From: Nonomuraea cypriaca
GTDB lineage: Bacteria > Actinomycetota > Actinomycetes > Streptosporangiales > Streptosporangiaceae
Length of the DNA: 44,856 nucleotides
Reading direction: 5' to 3'
Assembly: GCF_015645445.1 (NCBI RefSeq)
Contig: NZ_JADOGI010000072.1
Location: 1-44,856 of the forward strand
The notes below the pieces were generated by a model, which was not told where the DNA came from, searched no databases, and was given only the letters and a program-made list of their open reading frames with translations. The position numbers and the translations under genes are program-made. Below, in pieces: positions 31,371 to 39,839 of this stretch. How positions within the stretch are numbered: the stretch's first letter is position 1; each line of letters opens with the position of its first letter.

Positions 31371-32564
31371 ATGAGCGATTCCTCGACGATGCCGCTGCAC
31401 GTGCGGCGGGTGGAGTTCGATCCGGCGCCGGAGCTGGCGGCGGCGCGCGATGAGGAGCGGGTCAAGCGCGTCACCACCTCGCACGGCGATCCCGCCTGGC
31501 TCGTGACCCGTTACGCGGACGTGCGCGAGGTGCTGGGCGACTCCGAGCGGTTCAAGGTCGCCCCGCAGGGCGTCGCGCGGCTGCCCGGCGCGCCGAAGAT
31601 GACCGAGGAGCAGCTCGCCAAGGTACGCGCGGGCAACCTGCTCGGCGTCGACCCGCCCGAGCACACCCGGCTGCGCAGGATGCTGACGCCGGAGTTCACC
31701 ATCCGGCGGATGCGCCGGCTGGAGCCGCGGATCCAGAGCATCGTCGACGACCACCTGGACGCCATGGAGTCCGCGGGATCGCCCGCCGACCTGGTGTCGT
31801 CGTTCGCGCTGCCGATCCCGTCGCTGGTGATCTGCGAGCTGCTCGGGGTCCCGTACGACGATCGCGCCGGATTCCAGGCCCGTACCAGCAGGATGCTCGA
31901 CATGACGGTGCCGGGCGAGCAGCGGCTGATGGCCCAGTTCGAGCAGCGCGCCTACATGGAGGAGCTGGTCGGCCGCATCCAGGCGGACCCGGGCGAGGAG
32001 CTGCTCGGCATGCTCGTACGCGAGCACGGTGACGACCTGAGCACCGACGAGCTCGTCGGCATCGGCGGCCTGCTGCTGTTCGCGGGGCATGAGACGACCT
32101 CCAACATGCTCTCCCTGGGCACGCTCGCCCTGCTCCGCCACCCCGAGCAGCTCGAACTCCTCAGGAAGGAGCCCGACCGCGTCGACGCCACGATCGAGGA
32201 GCTGCTGCGCTGGCTCAGCATCGTGCACTCGGGCACGACCAAGATCACGATGACGGAGGTCGAGGTCGGCGGCATCACCATCCCGGCCGGTGAGCTGGTG
32301 ATCTGCGCCCTGCCCGCCGCCAACAGGGACCCGGCGCTCATGCCCGACGCGGACACGTTCGACGTCAGGCGGGGCGCCCCCGGCCACGTCGCCTTCGGCC
32401 ACGGCGTACACCACTGCCTGGGCGCCCCGCTGGCCCGCATGGAGCTGCGGATCGCGTTCCCCGCGCTGTTCCAGCGCTTCCCTGGGCTGCGCGTGTCCGG
32501 CGACCCGCGGTTCCGCTCGTTCAGCATCGTGTACGGCATGGCCGCCATGGACGTGGCCTGGTAG
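31371..32564 (+). CDS. Cytochrome P450 (bacterial class I type)
   Basis: 397 residues. Heme loop FGHGVHHCLGAPLAR with the ligand Cys349, I-helix oxygen-activation motif AGHETT (238-243), ExxR pair Glu277/Arg280 and the C-helix heme-propionate region PPEHTRLRRML are all present, so the enzyme should be active with an external ferredoxin and reductase (none encoded nearby). Shine-Dalgarno AGGAAGG before ATG. The substrate is unknown. The 3' end, including the stop codon, is tandemly duplicated in the intergenic space (copy at 32572-32598). Confidence 0.95.
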   Translation: MSDSSTMPLHVRRVEFDPAPELAAARDEERVKRVTTSHGDPAWLVTRYADVREVLGDSERFKVAPQGVARLPGAPKMTEEQLAKVRAGNLLGVDPPEHTRLRRMLTPEFTIRRMRRLEPRIQSIVDDHLDAMESAGSPADLVSSFALPIPSLVICELLGVPYDDRAGFQARTSRMLDMTVPGEQRLMAQFEQRAYMEELVGRIQADPGEELLGMLVREHGDDLSTDELVGIGGLLLFAGHETTSNMLSLGTLALLRHPEQLELLRKEPDRVDATIEELLRWLSIVHSGTTKITMTEVEVGGITIPAGELVICALPAANRDPALMPDADTFDVRRGAPGHVAFGHGVHHCLGAPLARMELRIAFPALFQRFPGLRVSGDPRFRSFSIVYGMAAMDVAW

Positions 32565-32598
32565 ACGCCGGATGGCCGCCATGGACGTGGCCTGGTAG
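32538..32598 (+). repeat. Tandem 27-bp duplication across the P450 stop codon
   Basis: Copy 1 (32538-32564) codes for the last eight residues plus TAG; copy 2 (32572-32598) is an exact copy of those 27 bases, 34 bases on, and lies outside the gene. The flanking CGCCG is also shared, so the unit is 34 bp. It suggests recent replication slippage. Confidence 0.9.
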
Positions 32599-32644
32599 GC
32601 GCCGATAGGAAAATGTCGGCCGGGGCGGATAACGTGCGAACGTC

Positions 32645-35600
32645 ATGCCCATCGACGTCTCACCCCATGATCTGATCGGCAGGGAGCACCCCGCCGGGCT
32701 GCTGCGTGCCGAGATCACCCGGCTGGTCGACAGCCACGGCGGCCTGGTGCTCGTCACCGGCGAGGCTGGCATCGGCAAGACCACGCTCGTCACCAGCGCC
32801 GCCGGGGAGGCCAGACGGCGGGGCGCGCTGGTGGTCGGCGGCGCCTGCTGGGATTCCGGCAGCGCGCCCGGCTACTGGCCGTGGGTCCAGGTCATCCGCT
32901 CCCTGCGGCGCGCCGCCGAGCCCGCGGAGTGGGCCGAAGCGGAGGAGGCGGCGGGCGGCAGCCTCGCCGCCCTGCTCGGCGAGGCGCAGAGCACCGAGGC
33001 CGCCGACGGGTTCCGCCTCTACGACGCGGTCACGACCGCCCTGGTCTCGTTGTCCCAGCGGCGCCCGATCGTGGTGGTGATCGACGACCTCCACTTCGCC
33101 GACCCGGCCTCGCTGCGGCTGCTGGAGTTCGCGGCGCGGCAGACGTGGTTCGAGCGGCTGCTGCTGATCGGCACCTACCGCGACGCCGAGGTCGAGCCGA
33201 CCGACCATCCGCTGCGCGACCTGCTGTCCCCGCTCGTCGCCAAGGCCACCACCATCACGCTCACCGGCCTCGACCGGGCGGGCGTCGCCGCGCTCATGGC
33301 CCGCACCACCGGCCACGACCCGCCGGCCGACCTGGTCGCCGATGTCCACCTGCGGACGGGCGGAAACCCGTTCTTCGTCGAGCAGACCGCCAGACTGTGG
33401 CGCAGCGGCGGCTCCGCCAGCGCCATCGCGCCCGGCGTGCGCGACGCGCTGCTGCGCCGCCTGTCCCTGCTGCCCCGGCCCGTGTCCGACCTGCTGCCTG
33501 CCGCCGCGGTGCTGGGCAACGAGTTCCACCGCCAGGTGCTGGCCGCCACCGTCGCGGCCCCGGTGGCGCACGTCGACCGGCTGCTGGAGCTGGCCGTGGT
33601 CGCCAAGCTCGTGGTGACCAGGGGCGGCGGCGTGTTCGCCTTCGCCCACGACCTGGTGCGCGAGACCCTCTACGACTCCCTCGACGACCCCCGCGACCTG
33701 CACTGCGCGATCGTCGCCGCGCTCGACCGCGCGCCCGGCCTCACGGCCAAGATGCTGCCGGGCGACCTCGCCGGGCACGCCTACCTCGCGGGCGAGCGGG
33801 TCGATCCCGACCGGGCGGTCGACCTGTTGCTCGCCGCCGCCCGCGACGCCAGGGCCCGGCTGGCGGGCGAGGAGCAGCTCGGCCATCTGCGGCGGGCGTA
33901 CGAGCTGAGCGCCGCCACCGCACCGCGCAGGCGGGCGATGCTCGCCCTCGACCTGGGCAGGGAGCTGCACCACTGCGGCACGTCCGAGGAGGCGCGGCGG
34001 TTGTTCGACGAGGCCGCCGCCATCGCCGACCACGTCGACGATCCCGAGCTGCCGGCCAGGGTCGCGCTGGTCTTCCTGTCCCACTACGGCCAGGAAAGGG
34101 CGCTCGACCGGCTGAGATCGGCCCACGACAGACTGGTCGGCGGCCGAGTCTCGGATGAGCGGCTCGCGCTCGATCTGGTCTTCCACCTCGCCCATCTGGC
34201 CCGGCAGGGTGGTGACGACGACGCGCTGGCGTTCAGTCTGTGGGCGCACCACGACATCATCTGGGGACCAGGCACGGCCGGGGAGCGGGTGGCGCTGACC
34301 GGCGAGCTGATCGCCGTGGCGCGGCGCACCTCCGACCCGGAGCTGGAACACTTCGCCAGCGCCCTGCGCTGGGTGGCGATGATCGAGCAGGGCGACCCGC
34401 GTTATCTCGACGAGTTCCACGACTACGCAGCCAAGGGCCGGCGCAGCGGGAAGCCGCACCTCACTTTGTCCACAACCGTCGACGACAGCATCGTCGCGGC
34501 CCTCGCCGGCCGCTTCGCCGAGGCCGAGTCGCTGATGTCGGGTCTGCGTCTGGACGCGCAGCACCACCACTTCGAGTTCATGATCGTCCACCACCGGTGG
34601 GCGCGGCTGTCGCTACAGGGCCGGATCGAGGATCAGGAGCAGGTGCTCCACGAGCTCAGGGACACCGAGCACCCGTGCGTCACGCTGCTGGAGGCGCTGA
34701 CCGGGCTGCAGGCCGGCGACCTCGACGCCGCGCTGCGCCGCTTCGCCGACGGGGAGCCGCGCGACCGCATGGTGCGGCCGCTGTGGCTGCGCTTCCAGGC
34801 CGAGGTGGCCGCGGCCACGCGGGACGCGGCGTTGTGTGCCCAGGCGCGGGCGGCGCTGCTGCCCTATCGCGGGCGGTGGGTGGTGTCGTTGTTCGGCTGG
34901 GACGTCAGCGGGCCCTACGACCTGTGGCGGGGCCTGCTCGACACCGCCGAGGAACGCTGGGCGGATGCGATCGACGCGCTCACGGCCGCCCACCTCTCGG
35001 CCGACCGGATGCGGGCCAGGCCGTGGTCCGTCCTGGCCCGCTCCCACCTGGCCCATGCCCTGCTCGGCCGCGCCGCCCCCGGCGACGCGGAGGCGGCCGA
35101 ATCACTCTTCGACGAGGTACGCCGGGAAGCGGCCGAACTCGGCATGCGCCAAGTCCTGTCGTCCACGCGCCGGCCGCCCTCTGCGGCCCCGCCGACGGTG
35201 CGTGGCTCTTCGACGGCGGGTGGCTCTGGGGCGGTGGGCGGTTCTGCTGTGGAGGGTGGCTCTCCGACGGAGGGTGGCTCATCGGCGGTGGCCGGGGCCG
35301 CGGTCGGGGAGTTCAGGAGAGACGGGGCCGTCTGGTCGCTGGGGTTCGCGGGGCGAGTCGCCCACATGCCCGACGCCAAGGGCCTGCGTGACCTGCACAC
35401 CCTGCTGAGCCGCCCTGGTGACGACGTGCCCGCCGTCCGGCTGCTCGATCCCTCGGGCGGCGAGGTCGTCGTCGCGGCCCGCCGGATGGGCGGTGACGAC
35501 ATGCTCGACGAGGAGGCCAAGAGCCGTTACCGCCGCCGCCTGGCCACACTCGACGAGGAGATCGACCGGGCCGTGGAGCTGGGCGACGATCGGCGGGCGG

Positions 35601-35848
35601 CGGAGTTCGACCGGGAAAGGGCCGCCTTGCTGGAGCAGCTCCGTACGGCGGCGGGGCTCGGGGGACGTACCCGCCGGTTGGGAGACGAGGCGGAGCGAGC
35701 CCGCAAGACGGTCACGGCCCGCATCCGCGACGTACTACGCAAGCTCGACCACACCCACCCCGAACTCGCCACCCACCTCCGCGCCACCGTCTCAACCGGC
35801 GCCACCTGCCGCTACCACCCCGACGTCGAGATCACCTGGCACCTCTGA
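32645..35848 (+). CDS. Large STAND-type ATPase (AAA_16) with helical repeats and an unnamed C-terminal domain
   Basis: 1067 residues. Walker A GEAGIGKT (39-46) and Walker B VVVIDDLHFAD (143-153); the following LIGTYRDAEVEP is the sensor region typical of AAA_16 LuxR-type (LAL) ATPases. A long helical, TPR-like array (about 380-850) follows, then a Gly/Ser-rich linker of five 6-residue units (853-882) and a C-terminal domain (about 894-1067; WSLGFAGRVAHMPDAKGLRDLHTLL) with a charged coiled coil, lacking the LuxR helix-turn-helix expected in LAL regulators. A -10-like TAACGT ends 9 bases before the ATG. Role inferred: nucleotide-dependent signalling scaffold. The C-terminal domain is unassigned. 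Confidence 0.88.
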   Translation: MPIDVSPHDLIGREHPAGLLRAEITRLVDSHGGLVLVTGEAGIGKTTLVTSAAGEARRRGALVVGGACWDSGSAPGYWPWVQVIRSLRRAAEPAEWAEAEEAAGGSLAALLGEAQSTEAADGFRLYDAVTTALVSLSQRRPIVVVIDDLHFADPASLRLLEFAARQTWFERLLLIGTYRDAEVEPTDHPLRDLLSPLVAKATTITLTGLDRAGVAALMARTTGHDPPADLVADVHLRTGGNPFFVEQTARLWRSGGSASAIAPGVRDALLRRLSLLPRPVSDLLPAAAVLGNEFHRQVLAATVAAPVAHVDRLLELAVVAKLVVTRGGGVFAFAHDLVRETLYDSLDDPRDLHCAIVAALDRAPGLTAKMLPGDLAGHAYLAGERVDPDRAVDLLLAAARDARARLAGEEQLGHLRRAYELSAATAPRRRAMLALDLGRELHHCGTSEEARRLFDEAAAIADHVDDPELPARVALVFLSHYGQERALDRLRSAHDRLVGGRVSDERLALDLVFHLAHLARQGGDDDALAFSLWAHHDIIWGPGTAGERVALTGELIAVARRTSDPELEHFASALRWVAMIEQGDPRYLDEFHDYAAKGRRSGKPHLTLSTTVDDSIVAALAGRFAEAESLMSGLRLDAQHHHFEFMIVHHRWARLSLQGRIEDQEQVLHELRDTEHPCVTLLEALTGLQAGDLDAALRRFADGEPRDRMVRPLWLRFQAEVAAATRDAALCAQARAALLPYRGRWVVSLFGWDVSGPYDLWRGLLDTAEERWADAIDALTAAHLSADRMRARPWSVLARSHLAHALLGRAAPGDAEAAESLFDEVRREAAELGMRQVLSSTRRPPSAAPPTVRGSSTAGGSGAVGGSAVEGGSPTEGGSSAVAGAAVGEFRRDGAVWSLGFAGRVAHMPDAKGLRDLHTLLSRPGDDVPAVRLLDPSGGEVVVAARRMGGDDMLDEEAKSRYRRRLATLDEEIDRAVELGDDRRAAEFDRERAALLEQLRTAAGLGGRTRRLGDEAERARKTVTARIRDVLRKLDHTHPELATHLRATVSTGATCRYHPDVEITWHL
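35201..35290 (+). repeat. Five tandem 18-bp repeats encoding a Gly-Ser linker
   Basis: Five in-frame 18-bp units beginning at 35201, 35219, 35237, 35255 and 35273, encoding (R/G)GS-type hexapeptides such as GGSGAV and GGSPTE. Each has the core GGTGGCTCT or a one- to two-base variant. Likely a flexible hinge and a length-variable locus. Confidence 0.85.
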
Positions 35849-35966
35849 CCCGACCAGCACCCCGGACCTGTTAGGTCGGCGGCGCGGGCAGCCGAAGTTC
35901 GCGCATCCCGCCGCACGGTCAGATAGGCGACGCCGTACTTCCCGGCCCGAGCTACCCACCGCCGCG

Positions 35967-36203
35967 CTATCCGCCCTGGTGGTCGACGACAAACGTGCCC
36001 TTCTGCGGCAACGTTTCGAGCACCCCCTCGTCGCGCAGTTCTCCGACGGCGCGGCGAACGGTCTTGATGCTCACGCCCAGCTCTTCGGCCATGCGGCGTT
36101 CGGCCGGGATCGGCATCCCAGGCTGGTGTTGGCCTGCCTCTATGCGGCGTTCAATCTCATCCGGAACCTGCCGCCAGGCGTACGCGTTGGGCCGAATCTC
36201 CAT
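35967..36203 (-). CDS. Short GntR-family winged-helix protein (DNA-binding domain only)
   Basis: 78 residues from ATG 36203. The GntR winged helix is complete: QVPDEIERRIEAGQHQPGMPIPAERRMAEELGVSIKTVRRAVGELRDEGVLETLPQKGTFV, without any C-terminal ligand domain (FCD or UTRA). The end is ordinary (VVDHQGG), so it seems to be a natural short form. A -10-like TAACGT lies 8 bases before the ATG, allowing leaderless translation; an alternative start is 14 codons upstream. Probably a DNA-binding dimer; targets unknown. Confidence 0.85.
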   Translation of the reverse strand: MEIRPNAYAWRQVPDEIERRIEAGQHQPGMPIPAERRMAEELGVSIKTVRRAVGELRDEGVLETLPQKGTFVVDHQGG

Positions 36204-36336
36204 GGCCACAAACGTTACTGACCTGCACTGATCAGCAGGGTGCACTCCTCAGCAGAGAATCGGCGGCTCAAGCTTCTGGCCACTGCTCCGTTGGCGACGG
36301 CGGGCTCCTGTACCTCACGCAGGAGAGCGGCCGTAC

Positions 36337-36377
36337 GGTGTGGCGCAGGACGTCACCCAGCAGGTAGCCGACCATGG
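36337..36377 (-). pseudogene. Remnant of a DrrB-like ABC-2 permease gene
   Basis: A 41-bp stretch matches 40453-40493 inside the intact DrrB-like gene at 37 of 41 bases. Read on the minus strand, both encode MVGYLLGDVLR(H/Y)T; three of the four differences are silent third-position changes and one gives Y to H. Similarity stops on both sides. It is a fossil of a second, diverged DrrB-type gene, not a recent copy. Confidence 0.6.
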
Positions 36378-36391
36378 GGTCCCACGCGTGG

Positions 36392-36994
36392 TCAGTGCCA
36401 TGCCCCGTCAGAGATATGCGCGTCCTTGAAGCCGCCCTCGGCGACGCGACGGGGCACCTCTTCCCATTCGCGAATCACCTGGCGCCTGCCATCCGCGTTA
36501 TCGGGCCAGCTCGTTCGTGTAACCGGTTTGCCGCCGTACATGGGATCCCAGGTGATGGCGTAGAAGGCGCCGATGCCGGGCGCGAGTGTCTTGAGCGCGT
36601 GGACCGCGCGGCGGTGGTACCACTTGAGTAGGGCTGTGATGGCGAGTCCCGTGTCCAGTGCTTCGCGCAGGAACGGCAGGGCGAACTCGACGTTCTGCCA
36701 GGTATTGAGGGATCGATCCTCGTACCGGATCACGTCATCGGGCACACCGCGTTCCAGAAGGAGGCGGTGAAAAGTACGCGCCTCGATGATGCCGTTATGA
36801 CGGTTGACGCCACCGGTCGCGATGATCAAGGGCGCGAGTCCCCGGTGGTATCGCTCGGCCGCGATCTCGACGGGCTGGGCCTGGTTGGTGCCGAAGAGAA
36901 TGTGCGCGGTGGGCTGCCCCTCGGGAGGAGGGGCTTGTGAGTCGACGAACGCGGTGATGACGGCGATCTCTTCGGGACTGATGTCGTCGATCAT
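36392..36994 (-). CDS. DUF218 (YdcF/ElyC-like) protein
   Basis: 200 residues from ATG 36994, with GGAGGGG eight bases upstream. The DUF218 pattern is clear: AHILFGTNQAQPVEIAAERY, PLIIATGGVNRHNGIIEA, then YEDRSLNTWQNVEFALPFL with the conserved (E/D)xxSxNTxxN, and a late WDPMYGGKP. Soluble here, with no membrane segment, unlike E. coli ElyC/SanA. Proposed roles in the family: nucleotide or SAM binding, cell-envelope metabolism; none is proven. Confidence 0.88.
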   Translation of the reverse strand: MIDDISPEEIAVITAFVDSQAPPPEGQPTAHILFGTNQAQPVEIAAERYHRGLAPLIIATGGVNRHNGIIEARTFHRLLLERGVPDDVIRYEDRSLNTWQNVEFALPFLREALDTGLAITALLKWYHRRAVHALKTLAPGIGAFYAITWDPMYGGKPVTRTSWPDNADGRRQVIREWEEVPRRVAEGGFKDAHISDGAWH

Positions 36995-37134
36995 TAGTGA
37001 TCCCCTCCAGGGCTGGCGGACTGCCATCGGTGTCCTGCTGAGACGCCGGTGGCCTGTTCGGTCCGCTCGTCCGGCTCGGCGGCGTGCGGAGAGGCCGTAG
37101 TACTGGGGAGGCGAGGGGGATTGAGTCGATGTGG

Positions 37135-38043
37135 CTACCGATGGTCATCGGCCACCGGCCCGCGGACGGGCTCACCGCGGTTGGCATCCGCTCGTGCCGC
37201 GGTTGTGCCTTGGGGCGCGGCCGGTGTTTGCATGGCGGAGGCGAGGAGGGCCAGTTTGTCGGCGTTGTCGGTGCCGGGGTCAGGGTGGTAGATGACGAGC
37301 GTCTGGCCTGCCGTGCCGCCGATGCTCAGCCTCTCTCGGTTCAGCTGTAGGCCGCCGAGCTGGGGGTGGTCGATGTGTTTGGGTGCGCCTTCGCACGCCT
37401 CTACGTCGTGGCGGGCCCAGAGCCGGCTGAAGCGGGGGCTGGCGAGGGAGAGCTCGCCGACGAGCTCGATGAATCGGGGGTCGTCCGTGTCGGTGCCGAC
37501 GGACTCGCGGAAGCCGGCGACCATACCCGCGGCGGCGTTCTCCCAGTCCGGGTGGAGGGCCTGCTCGGCGGGGTCGAGGAACACGTCCCGCAGGCGGTTG
37601 GCTCCCGCCACGAGGCGCGGTGACAGAGCGGTCGCCAAGGCGTTGGCGGCAAGGACGTCGAAGTAGCGGCCCTCGACGTATGCGGGTAGCGGAAGCGTGG
37701 CGACGAGCTTGGCGACGCCCGGAGGGACGGTCTCCTTCCGGCGCCGGCGCCGGAGCCGTCGGGGTTTGCCGGCGCCAAGCCGTAGCAGGTACGCGGTCGC
37801 GTCGTCGTCGAGTTGCAGCACGCGGGCGAGAGACTCGAGGACCTGCACTGAGGGGTTGCGGTCGCGGCCCTGTTCCAGACGCAGGTAGTAGTCGGCGCTG
37901 ATGCCGGCGAGCATCGCGACCTCTTCACGGCGCAGACCCGGTACGCGTCGTACCCCCAGAACGGGGATACCGACCTGATCAGGAGTGACGAGCTCACGGC
38001 GGGCGCGCACGTAATCGCCCAGCAGGTTCGATTCGTCGCTCAT
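37135..38043 (-). CDS. XRE-family regulator with MmyB-like ligand-binding domain
   Basis: 302 residues. The N-terminal XRE helix-turn-helix is VPGLRREEVAMLAGISADYYLRLEQGRDRNPS; the second half is the MmyB ligand-binding domain (LPAYVEGRYFDVLAANALA, then RFIELVGELSLASPRFSRLWARHDV and HPQLGGLQL). The C-terminal tail (about 280-302) is Ala/Arg-rich and non-conserved. Family knowledge: these proteins bind small lipophilic ligands and repress or activate a neighbouring enzyme gene; the divergent alpha/beta hydrolase is the obvious target. Confidence 0.93.
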   Translation of the reverse strand: MSDESNLLGDYVRARRELVTPDQVGIPVLGVRRVPGLRREEVAMLAGISADYYLRLEQGRDRNPSVQVLESLARVLQLDDDATAYLLRLGAGKPRRLRRRRRKETVPPGVAKLVATLPLPAYVEGRYFDVLAANALATALSPRLVAGANRLRDVFLDPAEQALHPDWENAAAGMVAGFRESVGTDTDDPRFIELVGELSLASPRFSRLWARHDVEACEGAPKHIDHPQLGGLQLNRERLSIGGTAGQTLVIYHPDPGTDNADKLALLASAMQTPAAPQGTTAARADANRGEPVRGPVADDHR

Positions 38044-38188
38044 GTCTCCACTGTAATTTGCGCAACCGCGCGCGTGCCTGGTCCTGTCACCCCCAGGAAC
38101 GCAGGGGCCCTGGCTCCGTCAGAGCCTAGGCGGCAGCCTGGTCAGAGGCCCACCGAGGCGCGGACAAGCACAGCAAGGAGCGAAAACC

Positions 38189-38914
38189 ATGTCAACATAC
38201 CTGCTGGTACACGGTGCCTGGCATAGTGGACAGGCCTGGGAGCGGGTGGTCCCGTTGCTGGCGTCGGCCGGACATCGGGTGGTCGCGCCGTCGCTGACCG
38301 GCTACGGCGACAAGGTGCATCTGCTCAGCCCCGAGGTAGGGCTTGACACGCACGTCGACGACGTCGTCAGGCTGATCATCGAGGAAGACCTCACCGAGGT
38401 GGTACTCGTGGGACACAGCTACGCCGGGCTGGTCATCTCCTCCGCGGCCAACCAGGTCCCGGATCGGATCGCACGTTTGGTCTACCTCGACGCGATGGTC
38501 CCGGAGGACGGCGAGAGCGCGGCCGATGTCCAACCCGTAACCCGGGCCCTGATCGACCTCGCCCTGAAGTCCGACAGTGGCTGGCGGGTCCCGCCGCTAC
38601 CCGAGCGGCCGCCGCCCTCGGGTCTGTTCGGGGTCACCGACCCGGCAGACGTCGCTTGGCTGCGCACGATGCTGTCGGATCAGCCGGTACGCTGCCTCCA
38701 ACAACCGGTTCGACTGGACAACCCGGCCGTGAACAAGATCCCACGGACACACATCCACTGCACTGTCGGCATGCCGGAAGGCATGACCCGTCGACCCGTT
38801 CCCGCGATACAGCCCAACGGGGCCCCAGCACAGGTGTGGGAATTGCCGACCGGCCACGACTGCATGATCACCATGCCGGTCGAGCTCGCCGAACTACTGC
38901 TCAAGCTCGGCTGA
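38189..38914 (+). CDS. Alpha/beta hydrolase (SalR-like/esterase group)
   Basis: 241 residues; oxyanion HG in LVHGAWHSGQAWERV, nucleophile Ser77 in GHSYAG, catalytic His near 224 in TGHDCM; the acid is probably in the Asp/Glu-rich region after LVYLDAMVPEDGE or near TVGMPEG. AAGGAGCG is just upstream of ATG. Divergent from the XRE/MmyB regulator, a common pairing in actinomycetes. Its end overlaps the convergent TetR gene by 14 bases. Ester or lactone hydrolase; the substrate is unknown. Confidence 0.92.
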   Translation: MSTYLLVHGAWHSGQAWERVVPLLASAGHRVVAPSLTGYGDKVHLLSPEVGLDTHVDDVVRLIIEEDLTEVVLVGHSYAGLVISSAANQVPDRIARLVYLDAMVPEDGESAADVQPVTRALIDLALKSDSGWRVPPLPERPPPSGLFGVTDPADVAWLRTMLSDQPVRCLQQPVRLDNPAVNKIPRTHIHCTVGMPEGMTRRPVPAIQPNGAPAQVWELPTGHDCMITMPVELAELLLKLG

Positions 38915-39512
38915 CCCGCTCATCAGTGGCGGAGCGATCAAGTGGCAGTCTGGCCTGCGCGCCATGGAGCACGAAGTCGGCCACCCGCTCGAGGAAGTCG
39001 TCGTCCAGCGGGTGGCCGAGCATGAGCCAGTGGAAGTAGAGCGGCCCGGAGATCACCTCCAGCAGGAAGCCGGGGTCGGTGCCGGCGGGTAGTTCGCCCC
39101 GTTCGATGGCGCGCTCGAAGACGACTCCTGAAACCTTGAATCGGGCCGGCCAGAACATGTCGAGGAGTTCGTACAGGTCGGCATTCGCGGAAGTACGCGG
39201 ACCGGCTTCGCGCTGCAGCGCGGTGACCCAGGGGACCTTGAGACCGAGCCGGATCTCTTTGAGCAACTCGATGAGATCCCCGCGCAGGCTGCCGGTGTCG
39301 GCGGGCGGCACCAACTGGCCACGGCGCTCAATGAGGGCTGTGGACACCAGGCCGACCTTGTTGCCCCAGCGGCGGTAGATCGTCGTCTTGTTGACCCCCG
39401 CGCGCTCGGCCACCGCATCGACGCGCAGCGCGGCGTAGCCGACCTCGCTCAACTCCGCGATGGTGGCATCGATGACGGCTTCGCCCACGCATGCGGGCGT
39501 CAGCCGCGTCAT
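38901..39512 (-). CDS. TetR-family regulator
   Basis: 203 residues from ATG 39512 (MTRLTPACVG); a GTG 9 codons earlier is possible. Helix-turn-helix ELSEVGYAALRVDAVAERAGVNKTTIYRRWGNK, followed by a TetR_C_16/11-like ligand domain ending VADFVLHGAQARLPL. It converges on and overlaps the hydrolase by 14 bp. The upstream DUF6247 frame runs through its first 60 or so codons in another frame, so this gene may have been joined to that locus secondarily. Confidence 0.9.
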   Translation of the reverse strand: MTRLTPACVGEAVIDATIAELSEVGYAALRVDAVAERAGVNKTTIYRRWGNKVGLVSTALIERRGQLVPPADTGSLRGDLIELLKEIRLGLKVPWVTALQREAGPRTSANADLYELLDMFWPARFKVSGVVFERAIERGELPAGTDPGFLLEVISGPLYFHWLMLGHPLDDDFLERVADFVLHGAQARLPLDRSATDERVSRA

Positions 39513-39828
39513 CCCACGGGATGCCGCCGGTGGGTTCACCGCGCTCCATGCGCCTGGTGACCTCTTCGGCGGTTTGGAGCATTTGCTGGTAGTCGTCCGG
39601 GTCGGCCTTCACTACCGCCCTGGCCCACCAGCGATCTTGGAAGCGGTGGACGGCTGTCAGGTCATACGAGATCTTGGCCTCATCGAGGGCGGCCCGATAC
39701 TCCCGGTCGAACAGCGCGTGATCCTCGGCCGGAAGCGCGGCCCGGATCGTCTTTGGGCTACGGTCGTCCTTGAGTGATGCGCGAATCTCCTCAGGCGTCC
39801 GGTGAACGCCATATGGTTCAGCCGTCAT
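39328..39828 (-). pseudogene. DUF6247-family protein whose C-terminus runs into the TetR gene (possible truncation)
   Basis: The first 115 or so residues are good DUF6247-like sequence: IRASLKDDRSPKTIRAALPAED, FDREYRAALDEAKISYDLTAVHRF and RWWARAVVKADPDDYQQML. Relatives are about 110-130 residues and end soon after a PW motif (here GGIPWDDAADARM). Here no stop follows; the frame continues as Arg-rich shadow of the TetR gene to 39328. It therefore seems to have lost its own end at a junction near 39480-39520. Still expressible, but the tail is probably not native. ATG 39828 follows a -10-like TACACT by 6 bases. Confidence 0.6.
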
Positions 39829-39839
39829 CGTGTCAGTGT

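Noticed and set aside
13442..32564. A secondary-metabolite gene cluster suggested by SARP, monooxygenase, P450, exporters and acyl-CoA ligase
   Set aside because: No core synthase or precursor-forming gene is present, and the genes are in separate, differently oriented units; only a local drug-response grouping is supportable.
35201..35290. Short regular repeats resembling a CRISPR array
   Set aside because: Units are contiguous 18-mers without spacers, in-frame and coding for a Gly/Ser linker.
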